64,000 bases of DNA from NCBI GenBank assembly GCA_032433765.1, contig JAVIAB010000041.1:81058428-81122427 (forward strand). The letters are read 5' to 3'. The translations under genes and the position numbers were made by a program. The stretch is from Megaustenia siamemsis. Lineage: Eukaryota > Mollusca > Gastropoda > Stylommatophora > Ariophantidae. The first letter of the stretch is position 1, and each line of letters opens with the position of its first letter. Of the stretch, positions 1-12,049 are shown one piece after another. The notes under the pieces were generated by a model that was given only the letters and a program-made list of their open reading frames with translations, searched no databases and was not told the DNA's origin.

Positions 1-1675
1 ACAAGAGATTTCTACAAAGCAGTAAAAGCCACAAGAGCGAGAAAAGAAAACCATGATCCTACTGAGCTGATAAATGACAAAGACGGACAACCAATATCAA
101 ATAACCAATGTATGCAACAGAGATGGAAAGAATATTTTGAAGACCTGTTAAACAAACCAACTACCAATAAGACAACAAAAACCTCGCTAGAACTCTCAAA
201 TACTGAACCCAACATCATGAAAGAGGAAATCGAAGAAGTAATCAAATATGCACCAAGAAATAAAGCACCAGGGATAGATAACATACCAATAGAAATAATA
301 GCAGGAGAAACAGGAATGCGATGGCTGCACAAAATATTTAATGCAGCATGGCACCAACAACAAGCCCCAGAAGACTGGCAACAGGCAATCATCATACCAA
401 TATGGAAAAAGAAAGGTAGCAAAAGAGACTGCAATCAATATAGAGGTATATCTCTTCTCAGCCATGTAGGAAAGCTATACGCCAAAATCTTGGAAAAAAA
501 GCTGAGAATTTAGAACTACAGTTAAGTGATTCTCAAATGGGGTTCCGAAAAAACAGAGGATGTACCGATGCACTATTCACATTAAAACAGCTTGCAGAAA
601 AAACAACAGAACACAATCAAAACGTATACATAGCCTTCATTGACCAGGAAAAAGCATTCGACAGAGTAAACAGAGAACAACTGTGGGAGATACTAACAAC
701 ATACGGAGTAAGCCAACATCTAACCAACCTTATTAAAAGTCTCTACATCAACAGCAGCTGCAGGGTCAGAACAGCAGCAGACGACACAGACCACTTCGAA
801 GTTAGATCAGGTGTAAGGCAGGGGTGCGTACTATCCCCCCTACTGTTTATTACATACATGGACCATATATGCAAGCTAGCCAACCCATCAGAGACAGAGG
901 AGATCAACGAGCTTCTATTTGCAGACGATCAGGCACTAATACATGAAACAACAGAAGACCTACAAGAACACTTAAACAAACTCAACATCTCAGGCACAAA
1001 ATACAACATGAAAATCAACATCAACAAAACAGAAGTCATGAATGTCGCCAAAAATAAACAGAACATCAACATAACTATAGAAGGCAGACAACTAAAACAA
1101 GTAGAGGAATTCAAATACCTAGGAAGTCTAATGACAAACGATAATTCACAAACAGCAGAGATAGAATCAAGATGCAACAAAGCTTGTCAAATCATCGGAC
1201 AGTTATCACCACTATTGTCCAACAAGGAAATAACTCTGGAGGCAAAACGAGCACTATACAATACAATCTACATCCCAACGTTGTGCTACCAATGCCAAAC
1301 CTGGATCCTAGATGCAAGAACAATAGGAAAAATAACCTCTACAGAGATGAAATGTGTTAGACGAATGACAGGAAACAGTCTGAGAGATAAGATCAGAAAT
1401 GAAGAACTGAAAAAAAAGCTAGGAATAGCCCCCGCCATAGAATATATAAGGAAACAACAGATAAAATGGTTTGGCCACGTGACAAGACAGAAAGAACAAA
1501 ACACAACACAACGAGCCTTCAACAAACATTGTGAGAACACCAGACCCAAGGGTCGACCACGAAAAGATGGGTCGACGGAATATTAGAAGCACTAGGAAAC
1601 ATAACAGCAGCAGAGGCGAACAAAAGAGCAAAAAACCGCAAATTATATCTCCCCTCGACGCTGAAAGGCAGATGA
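1..1675 (+). pseudogene. LINE family A reverse transcriptase, frameshifted, 5' end off window
   Basis: Non-LTR retrotransposon polymerase, which would copy its own RNA at a nicked target. The frame is open from base 1 to a stop at 511-513, resumes one frame over from about 501 to 1586, and shifts again near 1565 to end at TGA 1673-1675. Visible reverse-transcriptase blocks in order are NKAPGIDNIP, FRKNRGCTDALF, AFIDQEKAFDRV, RSGVRQGCVLSPLLF, the catalytic FADDQ (about 918-932) and YLGSLMT. C-terminal marks are WFGHVTR and, after the second shift, GRPRKRWVDGI. Both shifts lie at or near A-rich runs. The DNA after the stop is purine-rich (GAAGAAGAAG to about 1694), as expected for a short-repeat LINE tail. 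The motifs resemble RTE-like elements, but the clade is not proven. It is a dead copy. Other copies lie at 19788-21165, 34330-34625 and 52285-55650. Confidence 0.9.
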
Positions 1676-1694
1676 GGAAGGAAAGAAGAAGAAG

Positions 1695-1748
1695 ACTGCT
1701 CTAAAATCTATGGCGCTGTTTCCATAACAACACTTTTTACAATGACAG
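1695..1748 (-). mobile_element. End fragment of a short retroelement (SINE-like)
   Basis: On the minus strand this starts CTGTCATTGTAAAAAG and runs through CAGCGCCATA to TTTTAGAGCAGT. The same start and the TTTTAGAGCAGT block occur in the element at 38210-39859, whose terminus there is fixed by a 12-bp target duplication. The piece directly follows the LINE A tail and is cut off after TTTTAGAGCAGT. Confidence 0.55.
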
Positions 1749-1789
1749 CTTGTCAAGCCATCGATCAACCTCCTTAGTCGTCTCTTACG

Positions 1790-2583
1790 AAACATTAATG
1801 GGAAGATAATAACATAATAGCAGAAAATCCTAAAGACCTACAACTAATTAATGTAATAAACACGACAAGCAAAAAATATGGACTAGATATGAATATCAAA
1901 AAGACTAAAACTATGATCATAAACAAAGAAAATTCTCAAGACCTACAATTAAATATCACAGTTGAGTGAATACATCTGGAGACAGTCCAGAGCTACAACT
2001 ACCTGGGACATACTACAACCAGTGATGGAAAATATACAACTGAAATAAACAAAAGAATAGGTATGGAAAAAAGTAATTTCAATGCCATGAAAAATATACT
2101 AACATCAAAACAAATAACACCAGGGCTAAAACTAAGAATAGCAAAACGTTACATCTTCTCAATATTCCTGTATGGTGCAGAAACATGGACATTAGACCAG
2201 AAAACAGAACAGAATTTTGAAGCCTTTGAAATGTGGATTTATAGAAGAATAGGTAGAATTGGATGGAAAGAAAAGAAAAACAAACGAGGAAGTTTTAAAA
2301 CAACTAAAAATGAAAAGAGTACTACTAAACACAATTAGAGCAAGACAAATGCAATTTTTGGGTCATGTTAAAAGATACACCAGCCTAATAAAAGTAATAT
2401 TGGAAGGGAAAATACAAGGTAAAAGAGGCAGAGGCAGACCAAGACTAACATGGACGAGTAACATCAAAAGATGGACAAGACAATCTATGTCAGCCTGCAC
2501 CATCAAAGCAAGAAACAGTGGAATGGCGATCCATGGTAGCCAACCTTCGCTGCGGAGATGGCACCCGATGATGATGATGATGA
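1790..2583 (+). pseudogene. LINE family B, copy 1: 5'-truncated, catalytic motif deleted
   Basis: This is the 3' part of a LINE polymerase closely matching 58062-59371 and 47007-47862. Compared with those copies it lacks about 30 bp that encode the YADD catalytic motif near 1810-1830. It has an in-frame stop near 1967 and further frame breaks in the A-rich stretch near 2275 and near 2517. The recognisable C-terminus includes YGAETWTLDQKTEQ, MWIYRRIGRIGWK, LGHVKR and KRGRGRPRLTWTSNIKRW. It ends in a (GAT)n tail at 2567-2583, the 3' end shared by all three family B copies. Confidence 0.88.
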
Positions 2584-4390
2584 CCAAAACCCTGATAAAT
2601 AAAAAAGCTCTCTATGCGGATGATCTGGTCATGTGGAGTACAAACGAAAATATTAGAACAGCTGATGCACAACTAAATAAAGACCTGAGGCACCTAGAAG
2701 AATACTGTAATACCTGGACAATGAAAATAAATGTACAGAAAACAGTATATACAGTATTTACTAGAAGTAACAAAATAGCTAAGGCAAACATCAAACTCAA
2801 TCTCCAACACAATAGTCTTCAAAAAGAGGAACACTCTACATATTTAGGAATACAACTAGACCGACAACTGAACCTGAAGAAACACGTAGAGAATCTCACT
2901 AAGAAAGCAACACAAAAACTTCAACTAATGAAAAGGCTTTCCAGTACCTTATGGGGAGCAGATAAAGAAACACTCAGAAATCTCTAGCTGGGATATGTTC
3001 GCACTGTTTTGGACCATGGTAGCTCGCTCCTAGTGACATGCAGCAAAACAACTAACATGGCACTGGACAAGATACAAAATAACGCATTACAACTCATTAG
3101 TGGTACAATGAGGTCCACTCCAGTTGCAGCCTGCGAAATCCACTGCAATGTGGAACCTTTAGAGTTGAGGAGAAACAAGGCTGCTATGGTTCTCTATGAA
3201 AGACAAAAAAGAATGGAGAAGGACCACCCTAACAGAAAATTAGTAGATGCATGGACTAAAAAAACAAAGAATTGAGCAGATGTCAGTATTACAACATGTT
3301 AGAAATATACAAGAGAAATTCCATCTACCTGAAAAACGACTACAAACATCAAGAGTCATCAAAGAAATGCCACCAAGTACGAATTATAAAAAACCTGAAA
3401 TAAATGTAGAGATATGTGACAGAACAGGTAAAAAAGCAGACCCAGTATCAGTAACACTAGCAGCAAGGAAAACAATAGATACTTATCCTGAAGACTGGAT
3501 ACATATATCCACAGATGGTGCAGCCACTAACGCTACTTCAAAAGCTGGATATGGAATACTAATACATTATCTAGATGGAACAGCAGAAGAAATTTGTGGC
3601 CCTTGTGGTGAAGTCTGTAACAATTATGAAGCAGAAATAACAGCTATTGAAACAGCAATTTATCATTTAAATACGATTGTTGATACCACACCATCAAAGA
3701 AAACAAACACAGTCATATTTACGGATTCCAAATCGGCTCTGCAAGCACTGGGAAACAACGCGAACAAAACAGAACTCACACAGCTTATCATAGACACAGA
3801 CAAACTCATTGAAACACATAACATAAGATTGGTAATGCAATGGATCCCGGGACACTCAAATATACCAGGAAATGATAAGGCAGATACATTAGCTAAGAGA
3901 GGATCTAGACAGACACAGATACATACATCCATCACACTAGACACAGCCAAACAAGTCATAAACTCCAACAGTAGGGAGGAGTGGCTGAATGGATGGGCCT
4001 TAGGGAAAACAGGGAGAGAGTTTTTTAAATATATGGCAAGACCAAATCCACAAGACAACATCAACAACCTAACAAGAAGAGACCAAACCACCATCTTCAG
4101 ACTGAGAACAGGACATGTTATGCTGAGTAACCACATTAATAGAATACAACAAAACCATACCCCAGTATGTCCACTCTGTAATCACCCACAAGAAACTGTA
4201 GAACATCATCTGTTTCAATGTCCAGAGCTCACTGACATCAGAACAACACTATTTCCCCAAAGACCCTCCAAATGGAATACTCTGTACGGAACAACAGCAG
4301 AACTTAAAAATACCTGCAGATACTACTACATGGCATTGGGCCGAAGGGCATCAGCTCAAAGGTCACTGGATCCACAACAACAACAACAAT

Positions 4391-4429
<39 letters not shown>

Positions 4430-4433
4430 AAAC
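2584..4433 (+). pseudogene. LINE family C with RNase H domain, 5'-truncated, one stop and one frameshift
   Basis: This copy starts inside the reverse transcriptase, just upstream of LYADDLVMWST (about 2605), and continues with YLGIQLDRQLNLKKHV. The frame runs to a TAG at 2985-2987, continues unchanged from there to 3275, then shifts at the A-run near 3255 into a frame ending at 4392. The last 381 codons contain a type I RNase H with its acidic residues visible: STDGA (about 3508), NYEAEITA (about 3622), FTDSKSAL (about 3718) and GNDKADTLA (about 3869). These are followed by a CPLCNHPQETVEHHLFQC zinc-knuckle-like end. A (CAA)n tail fills about 4374-4433. An RNase H after the reverse transcriptase is known for I-group LINEs. 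The copy abuts the LINE B tail without any gap. Confidence 0.9.
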
Positions 4434-4696
4434 CCTTTGCCCACTGGTATTTGACTGGTACTTCCCTATAATTCTATGTTCGTCATTTCGTCCTGCCATT
4501 TCCATCCTTTTTATTCTGTGCAAGCAAACAATTAAATAAAGGTTTGTATCTTCATGATTGTCATCTTTGTAGTTCTACATGTTTTACAGCCATAAAATAG
4601 GACAAACAACATTGGAGTTGAACATTTGTATTTTTGTATTGAACCTAATTACTGTTTATTTCCACATGTTTCCTTGTCAAATGAAGGCTCTATTCA

Positions 4697-6904
4697 TCCA
4701 ACAACATTATCATCACTTGTACCAACAACATTATCATCACTTGTACCAACAACATTATCATCACTTGTACCAACAACATTATCATCACTTGTACCAACAA
4801 CATTATCATCACTTGTACCAATAACATTATCATCACTTGTACCAACAACATTATCATCACTTGTACCAATAACATTATCATCACTTGTACCAACAACATT
4901 ATCATCACTTGTACCAACAACATTATCATCACTTGTACCAACAACATTATCATCACTTGTACCAACAACATTATCAACACATGTACCAACATTATCATCA
5001 CTTGTACCAACAACATTATCATCACTTGTACCAATAACATTATCATCACTTGTACCAACAACATTATCATCACTTGTACCAACAACATTATCATCACTTG
5101 TACCAACATTATCAACACATGTACCAACATTATCATCACTTGTACCAACAACATTATCATCACTTGTACCAATAACATTATCATCACTTGTACCAACAAC
5201 ATTATCAACACATGTACCAACATTATCATCACTTGTACCAACAACATTATCATCACTTGTATTAACAACATTATCATCACTTGTATCATCAACATTATCA
5301 TCACTTGTATCAATAACATTATCATCACTTGTACCAACAACATTATCATCACTTGTACCAACAACATTATCATCACTTGTACCAACAACATTATCATCAC
5401 TTGTACCAATAACATTATCATCACTTGTACCAATAACATTATCATCACTTGTACCAACAACATTATCATCACTTGTACCAACAACATTATCATCACTTGT
5501 ACCAATAACATTATCATCACTTGTACCAACAACATTATCATCACTTGTACCAACAACATTATCATCACTTGTACCAACAACATTATCATCACTTGTACCA
5601 ACAACATTATCAACACATGTACCAACATTATCATCACTTGTACCAACAACATTATCATCACTTGTACCAATAACATTATCATCACTTGTACCAACAACAT
5701 TATCATCACTTGTACCAACAACATTATCATCACTTGTACCAACATTATCAACACATGTACCAACATTATCATCACTTGTACCAACAACATTATCATCACT
5801 TGTACCAATAACATTATCATCACTTGTACCAACAACATTATCAACACATGTACCAACATTATCATCACTTGTACCAACAACATTATCATCACTTGTACCA
5901 ACAACATTATCATCACTTGTACCAACAACATTATCATCACTTGTACCAACATTATCAACACATGTACCAACATTATCATCACATGTACCAACATTATCAA
6001 CACATGTACCAACATTATCATCACTTGCACCAACATTATCAACACATGTACCAACATTATCATCACTTGTATCAACAACATTATCATCACTTGTATCAAC
6101 AACATTATCATCACTTGTATCAACAACATTATCATCACTTGTACCAACAACATTATCATCACTTGTACCAACAACATTATCATCACTTGTATCAACAACA
6201 TTATCATCACTTGTATCAACAACATTATCATCACTTGTACCAACAACATTATCATCACTTGTACCAACAACATTATCATCACTTGTACCAACAACATTAT
6301 CATCACTTGTATTAACAACATTATCAACACATTTATCAACAACATTATCATCACTTGTACCAACAACATTATCATCACTTGTACCAACAACATTATCAAC
6401 ACATGTACCAACATTATCATCACTTGTACCAACAACATTATCATCACTTGTATTAACAACATTATCATCACTTGTATCATCAACATTATCATCACTTGTA
6501 TCAATAACATTACCATCACTTGTATCAAAAACCTTATCATCACTTGTACCAATAACATTATCATCACTTGTACCAATAACATTATCATCACTTGTACCAA
6601 TAACATTATCATCACTTGTACCAATAACATTATCATCACTTGTACCAACATTATCAACACATGTACCAACATTATCATCACATGTACCAACATTATCAAC
6701 ACTTGTACCAACATTATCAACACATGTACCAACATTATCAACACTTGTACCAACATTATCATCACATGTACCAACATTATCATCACATGTACCAACATTA
6801 TCAACACATGTACCAACATTATCATCACATGTACCAACATTATCAACACATGTACCAACATTATCATCACATGTACCAACATTATCATCACTTGTACCAA
6901 CATG
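4697..6904. repeat. Minisatellite, 24-bp unit with 21-bp variants
   Basis: About 95 copies of TTGTACCAACAACATTATCA plus TCAC, with 21-bp forms that lack one ACA and often read ATGTACC or ATCAACAC. The 21-bp forms dominate the right end (6650-6904). Because 24 and 21 are both divisible by three, frames stay open on both strands for over 700 codons (LSSLVPTT on plus, LLVQVMIM on minus). I see no independent sign of coding. Confidence 0.95.
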
Positions 6905-7454
6905 TGGCGACAGCAGGTCGAGGGCCGTAGCATATAGAGCAGGTGCCGAGAGACCACGTGGTGAGGTCTAGGCGGTACATGCTGTCCCACATTTCAGCGA
7001 GTGTCCTCTAGGTGACGACCCCAGGCGTGTAGCGGTCCCATTGGGGCGTGCGGACTTTTGTGAGGGTTGAGTCATGGCATTCCTGGTCGTGAGTCAGCGA
7101 CATCGATCTCACAAGCCCGGAACACAGAAACTTGTTGGAATTGTTCATCAAAACTCGAGACTGTGGTCGAGTGCGTTCCATCAACAAAGCTTGAGTGGCG
7201 CAGTGGCAATTCGCTGGCTCCAGTTCATTGACATCGCATGATGAACTACAAAGCTGTGTCACTCACCTGGTGCGACGGGTTAGGAGAATTTTAGATCTTT
7301 TGACCAATTTGGGTGTCATTTGGTCAGCATTACATAAGTGCGGCCTTTTTTTAAATAAAAATATCAATTCCGACAACAGTTGGGTGAACTTAGCTGTCGC
7401 CCACGAAACTTGAACTTCTCAGCGTTAATGGACCAGCTCACTAACCTCCTCTCT
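6905..7454. other. Unique spacer, no gene recognised
   Basis: Higher GC than its surroundings. A box-A-like TGGCGCAGTGG lies near 7195, but no matching box B follows at tRNA spacing. I see no supported coding region. Confidence 0.6.
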
Positions 7455-9024
7455 ACCACTGCTCTCGGGAGATCTAAAGTCAACTACATATACCTTTATA
7501 CCACCACACTCGGGAGATCTAAAGTCAACTACATATACCTTTATACTTCCCCTCTCAAGAGATCTAAAGTCAACTACACCCACCTCTCTACAACCACTCT
7601 CGGGAGATCTAAAGTCAACTACATATACCTTTATACCACCACTCTCGGGAGATCTAAAGTCAACTACATATACCTTTATACTTCCCCTCTCAAGAGATCT
7701 AAAGTCAACTACACCCACCTCTCTACAACCACTCTCGGGAGATCTAAAGTCAACTACACCCACCTCTTTACCACCACTCTCGGGAGATCTAAAGTCAACT
7801 ACATATGCCTTTATACCACCACTCTCGGGAGATCTAAAGTCAACTACATATTCCTTTATACCACCACTCTCCGGAGATCTAAAGTCAACTACATATGCCT
7901 TTATACCACCACTCTCGGGAGATCTAAAGTCAACTACACCCACCTCTTTACCACCACTCTCGGGAGATCTAAAGTCAACTACATATGCCTTTATACCACC
8001 ACCCTCGGGAGATCTAAAGTCAACTACATATGCCTTTATACCACCACTCTCGGGAGATCTAAAGTCAACTACATATACCTTTATATTTCCCCTCTCAAGA
8101 GATCTAAAGTCAACTACACCCACCTCTCTACAACCACTCTCGGGAGATCTAAAGTCAACTACACCCACCTCTTTACCACCACTCTCGGGAGATCTAAAAT
8201 CAACTACATATGCCTTTATACCACCACTCTCGGGAGATCTAAAGTCAACTACATATACCTTTATACCACCACACTCGGGAGATCTAAAGTCAACTACATA
8301 TACCTTTATACTTCCCCTCTCAAGAGATCTAAAGTCAACTACACCCACCTCTCTACAACCACTCTCGGGAGATCTAAAGTCAACTACACCCACCTCTTTA
8401 CCACCACTCTCGGGAGATCTAAAGTCAACTACACCCACCTCTTTACCACCACTCTCGGGAGATCTAAAGTCAACTACATATACCTTTATACCACCACTCT
8501 CGGGAGATCTAAAGTCAACTACATATACCTTTATACTTCCCCTCTCAAGAGATCTAAAGTCAACTACACCCACCTCTCTACAACCATTCTCGGGAGATCT
8601 AAAGTCAACTACACCCACCTCTTTACCACCACTCTCGGGAGATCTAAAGTCAACTACATATGCCTTTATACCACCACTCTCGGGAGATCTAAAGTCAACT
8701 ACATATTCCTTTATACCACCACTCTCCGGAGATCTAAAGTCAACTACATATGCCTTTATACCACCACTCTCGGGAGATCTAAAGTCAACTACACCCACCT
8801 CTTTACCACCACTCTCGGGAGATCTAAAGTCAACTACATATGCCTTTATACCACCACACTCGGGAGATCTAAAATCAACTACATATACCTTTATACCACC
8901 ACCCTCGGGAGATCTAAAATCAACTACATATACCTTTATACCACCACTCTCGGGAGATCTATAGTCAACTACATATACCTTTATACCACCACTCTCCGGA
9001 GATCTGAAGTGAACTACACCCACT
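7455..9024. repeat. Minisatellite, 45-bp unit with higher-order structure
   Basis: About 35 copies of a 45-bp unit built around CTCGGGAGATCTAAAGTCAA, followed either by CTACATATACCTTTATA or CTACACCCACCTCTTTA. A third form begins CCTCTCAAGAGATC. Nearly every copy has an AGATCT. The forms occur in a fixed order, and a block of copies recurs at an offset of 855 bp (19 units). Frames are open on both strands because the unit is 15 codons. Confidence 0.95.
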
Positions 9025-9229
9025 AAGCTGTGATGACTCCCACACTTTGACATAACCACACAGACATTGTCAGTCTCTTTTTAATTTTTATCAACATCAA
9101 CATTTGTCAACATGCTTTTTGTAATCAACAAATGTGAACATCTCATCATGTTCAACAGGTGATAATTAATCATTATTCAATAGTTCTCAACATCTCGTCA
9201 TATTCAACAGTTAATTTGTCTTTGCAATC

Positions 9230-9942
9230 AACAGTATCGTTATAACCAACAACTCACAACGTCTCGTTATAATCAACAACTTAAAACTCCTCGTTATAAC
9301 CAAATCTCAACTTTTCGTTATAACCAACAACTCACAACTTCTTGTTATTACCAACTCACAACTTCTTGTTATTACCAACTCACAACTTCTTGTTATAAGA
9401 AACAACTCACAAATTTTCGTTATAACCAACAACTCACAACTTCTTGTTATTACCAACTCACAACTTCTTGTTATTACCAACTCACAACTTCTCGTTATAA
9501 GAAACAACTCACAAATTTTCGTTATAACCAACAACTCACAACTTCTCGTTATAACCAACAACTCACAAATTTTCGTTATAACCAACAACTCACAACTCCT
9601 CGTTATAACCAACTCACAACTTCTCGTTGTAACCAACAACTTACAACTTCTCGTTATAACCAACTCACAACTTCTCGTTATAACCAACAACTCAAAACTC
9701 CTCGTTATAATCAACTCAAAACTTCTCGTTATAACCAAGAACTCACAACTTCTTATTATAACCAACAACTCACAACATCTCATTATAACCAGCAACTTAC
9801 AACTTCTCGTTAAAACCAACTCACAACTTCTCGTTATAACCAACTCACAACTTCTCGTTATAACCAACTCACAACTTCTCGTTATAACCAACAACTCACA
9901 ACATCTCGTTATAACCAACAACTCACAAATTCTCATTATTGG
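9230..9942. repeat. Minisatellite, 27/24-bp unit, left part
   Basis: Copies of CTCGTTATAACCAACAACTC plus ACAACTT (27 bp), with 24-bp forms that lack one ACA. Degenerate relatives extend left to about 9060. The array is interrupted at 9943 by unique DNA and resumes at 11513. Confidence 0.93.
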
Positions 9943-11512
9943 TTATTGGTTATGGAAGGACTCGGTTTCACAGCAAACGAATTAAAATCCATAATTGCTC
10001 AACCGCCCGTGCCAGTGGAATCATCCGAATTACTAACTCATCTCCCAAACAAAGAAAGGTAACTGTAGTCCCCATCGTAGCAGTCTCAGCACACGCCAAA
10101 AGACATAAGGCGAAACCGCGCAGAAAGTTAACACAGCCAACTGTTCCCTGTCATACGATATCAGCATTCATCGTAAACAAGCGGGATATCGAAGCAGGAT
10201 CAAAACGGATGAGACACACAGCTCACGGTGTGCACAGAGCACTTAACTCAGTAGCTCCTGCAACAAGCCGGACTTGGAATATGAGGAAACTGCAAGAAGG
10301 AACACTTTTCAGACATAGCCTTCAATGGTTCCTGCCGCCTATCCACCATATACCATGGGAGTTCACGTCCTCCCGAAAATGATGATCGTCATAGCACTTG
10401 ATGATGATAGGCCGTCATTGATGACTCCAATTCCAAACATATAGACACACAGTGGTGGCAAGTTATCATTTCCAATCCAACAGAAGTCACATGACCTGTA
10501 GTTAGTAAAACCACAGAGAGAATATGATTTTGTGACCTTCACTGATTCACTCTTAGATGTGAATGTGTAGTTTACACAAGAGGAGAAGTTTTCAACTACA
10601 GTGATCCCATTTAAGACAATTCTGGGATAGCAAGGCAAGTCTCCTTTATAGCAGCAGAACTTGATGTTCTCCGCTCCCTTCTTGTAGCTGCCGCCACACG
10701 ATTCTGATGTCTCATTAACTTGGATATCATTCAAGAACAATGTCAGATTAACATTCCATAGATCTGGCTCTGCTGATAAAGTGCTTAGTGCAACAGTTGT
10801 ATCAATCATACTGGAGGCTCCTGGTCTGTGGTCATTAATATCACAGACGGCACATGATGTTGTTATATTCAGTATTTCTTTCTGGGGTGTAAATATGTGA
10901 CACACACATGGAGAGTGGTTTGTGGTCACAGTAATCCCATTAAAGGCAATTCTAGGGTAGCATGGCATAGCTGTTTCAGAACAGCACAATCCTGTGATGT
11001 TTTCTGTGTTCGCTATAAAGCTGCTGCTGCTACACAATCCTGACCAATTATAGGTGTGGACATTATTCACTTGCAATGACAAAACTGCTTTGTTTACATC
11101 ATAAACCTCTAGAAGCGAATCATTTATGGGACTAATAGTACAGTTTATTCTTCCATCGGGGATATCTTCATTGAGTCCCAAAAAAAAAGTCTTTGGTTAA
11201 AAAGCAAATTTGCTTTTTAGTTAAACACAAAATGAGCCCACTTCATAGATTCAAAATGATCCTTGCCAATGCCATCCGTTTGCACAAGTTAGGGTCCTTA
11301 GCTACCAACGTCCCAAACGTCTGAAACGAATTAACGACTTATCTACAGCGAAGGTTAACGAACTGTGAACAAACATTTATGTTCAAACCCTTGAAAACAT
11401 TTTCAAAAATCTGCCAACTCGCAGCAATAGCATATCTCGTGTTGTTCAATGTAAACATTGCTTAGTCCATAGCTCGAATATAAATAAGCTGCCATTTTGG
11501 TGCGTCCCTGAC
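9943..11512. other. Unique 1.57-kb segment lying inside a minisatellite
   Basis: Non-repetitive DNA bounded on both sides by the same 27/24-bp array. About 110 bp of array at 9778-9890, including the rare CATTATAACCAGCAACTTAC variant, is repeated essentially unchanged at 11515-11627. The segment contains the exon-like frame at 10363-11181. The part at 9943-10360 has an open plus-strand frame of about 147 codons that I do not recognise and do not call. Confidence 0.8.
10363..11181 (-). CDS. Exon-like fragment: secreted-type protein with two six-cysteine modules
   Basis: I do not recognise the family. The 272-codon frame has no ATG at its upstream end (a stop lies at 11197-11199), so it would be an internal exon or a broken copy. 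It holds two related modules, residues about 33-114 and 146-224. Each has a lone Cys, a Cys-Cys pair, the shared block PCYPRI(A/V)(F/L)NGITV, then Cys and a final Cys. Nine N-glycosylation sequons lie in 272 residues, which suggests an extracellular protein. No signal peptide or membrane segment is visible. Internal duplication with conserved cysteines argues for real coding ancestry, unlike the repeat-derived frames nearby. Splice sites could not be fixed: the upstream edge has AAAG followed by a T-run. It may be a captured gene fragment or pseudogene. Confidence 0.5.
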   Translation of the reverse strand: MGLNEDIPDGRINCTISPINDSLLEVYDVNKAVLSLQVNNVHTYNWSGLCSSSSFIANTENITGLCCSETAMPCYPRIAFNGITVTTNHSPCVCHIFTPQKEILNITTSCAVCDINDHRPGASSMIDTTVALSTLSAEPDLWNVNLTLFLNDIQVNETSESCGGSYKKGAENIKFCCYKGDLPCYPRIVLNGITVVENFSSCVNYTFTSKSESVKVTKSYSLCGFTNYRSCDFCWIGNDNLPPLCVYMFGIGVINDGLSSSSAMTIIIFGRT

Positions 11513-11712
11513 GTCATCTCATTATAACCAGCAACTTACAACTTCTCGTTAAAACCAACTCACAACTTCTCGTTATAACCAACTCACAACTTCTCGTTAT
11601 AACCAACTCACAACTTCTCGTTATAACCAACTCACAACTTCTCGTTATAACCAACAACTCACAACTTCTCGTTATAATCAACAACTCACAACTTCTCGTT
11701 ATAATCAATAAT
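11513..11712. repeat. Minisatellite, 27/24-bp unit, right part
   Basis: Same unit as 9230-9942. It begins with the CATTATAACCAGCAACTTAC variant, which also occurs about 165 bp before the left part ends, so the array edge is duplicated around the intervening segment. Confidence 0.93.
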
Positions 11713-12049
11713 CTTCAACATCCACTTATTTTAATAAAAAAAATCGTTTCAACTTTCAAGTATTTCAGCAACTCAGATCAACCTGGTTAATTTCCTCCCT
11801 CCAATGTCCTCGATGACTGGTTTCTTGTACACGAGCTAATGTTTTCATTTTTGTTTACCCTCGACCTTTCCAACACTCCGCACTTCTTTATTTATTCTCT
11901 TTTTTCTTCTATCTCTTTCTCTCTGGCCTCCTCGTGTTTCATTTTGATTGACGGGTCAAAAAAACCACAAAGAAAGCAGAGATCTCTTTAAAGGCCGTCA
12001 GTGAGTGAAGGCCGTCAGTGAGTGATTGCTCCAGGCTCAAAATTTATCG
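11713..12049. other. Unique spacer, no gene seen
   Basis: AT-rich and pyrimidine-rich DNA with a short direct repeat of GGCCGTCAGTGAGTGA near 11993-12025. No coding signal. Confidence 0.6.

Noticed and set aside
4697..6904. Very long open frames on both strands of minisatellites (also 7455-9024, 21178-29436, 41395-43492, 56497-58050)
   Set aside because: Unit lengths divisible by three or simple composition keep frames open on both strands at once. No start context, conserved domain or codon-position bias supports them as genes.
7190..7260. tRNA or SINE head at TGGCGCAGTGG
   Set aside because: Only a box-A-like match. No box B at tRNA spacing and no cloverleaf pairing that I can draw.
9939..10382. 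147-codon plus-strand frame beside the cysteine-rich exon
   Set aside because: No ATG at its start (it begins in array DNA), no domain recognised, and it overlaps the opposite-strand frame only at its end.
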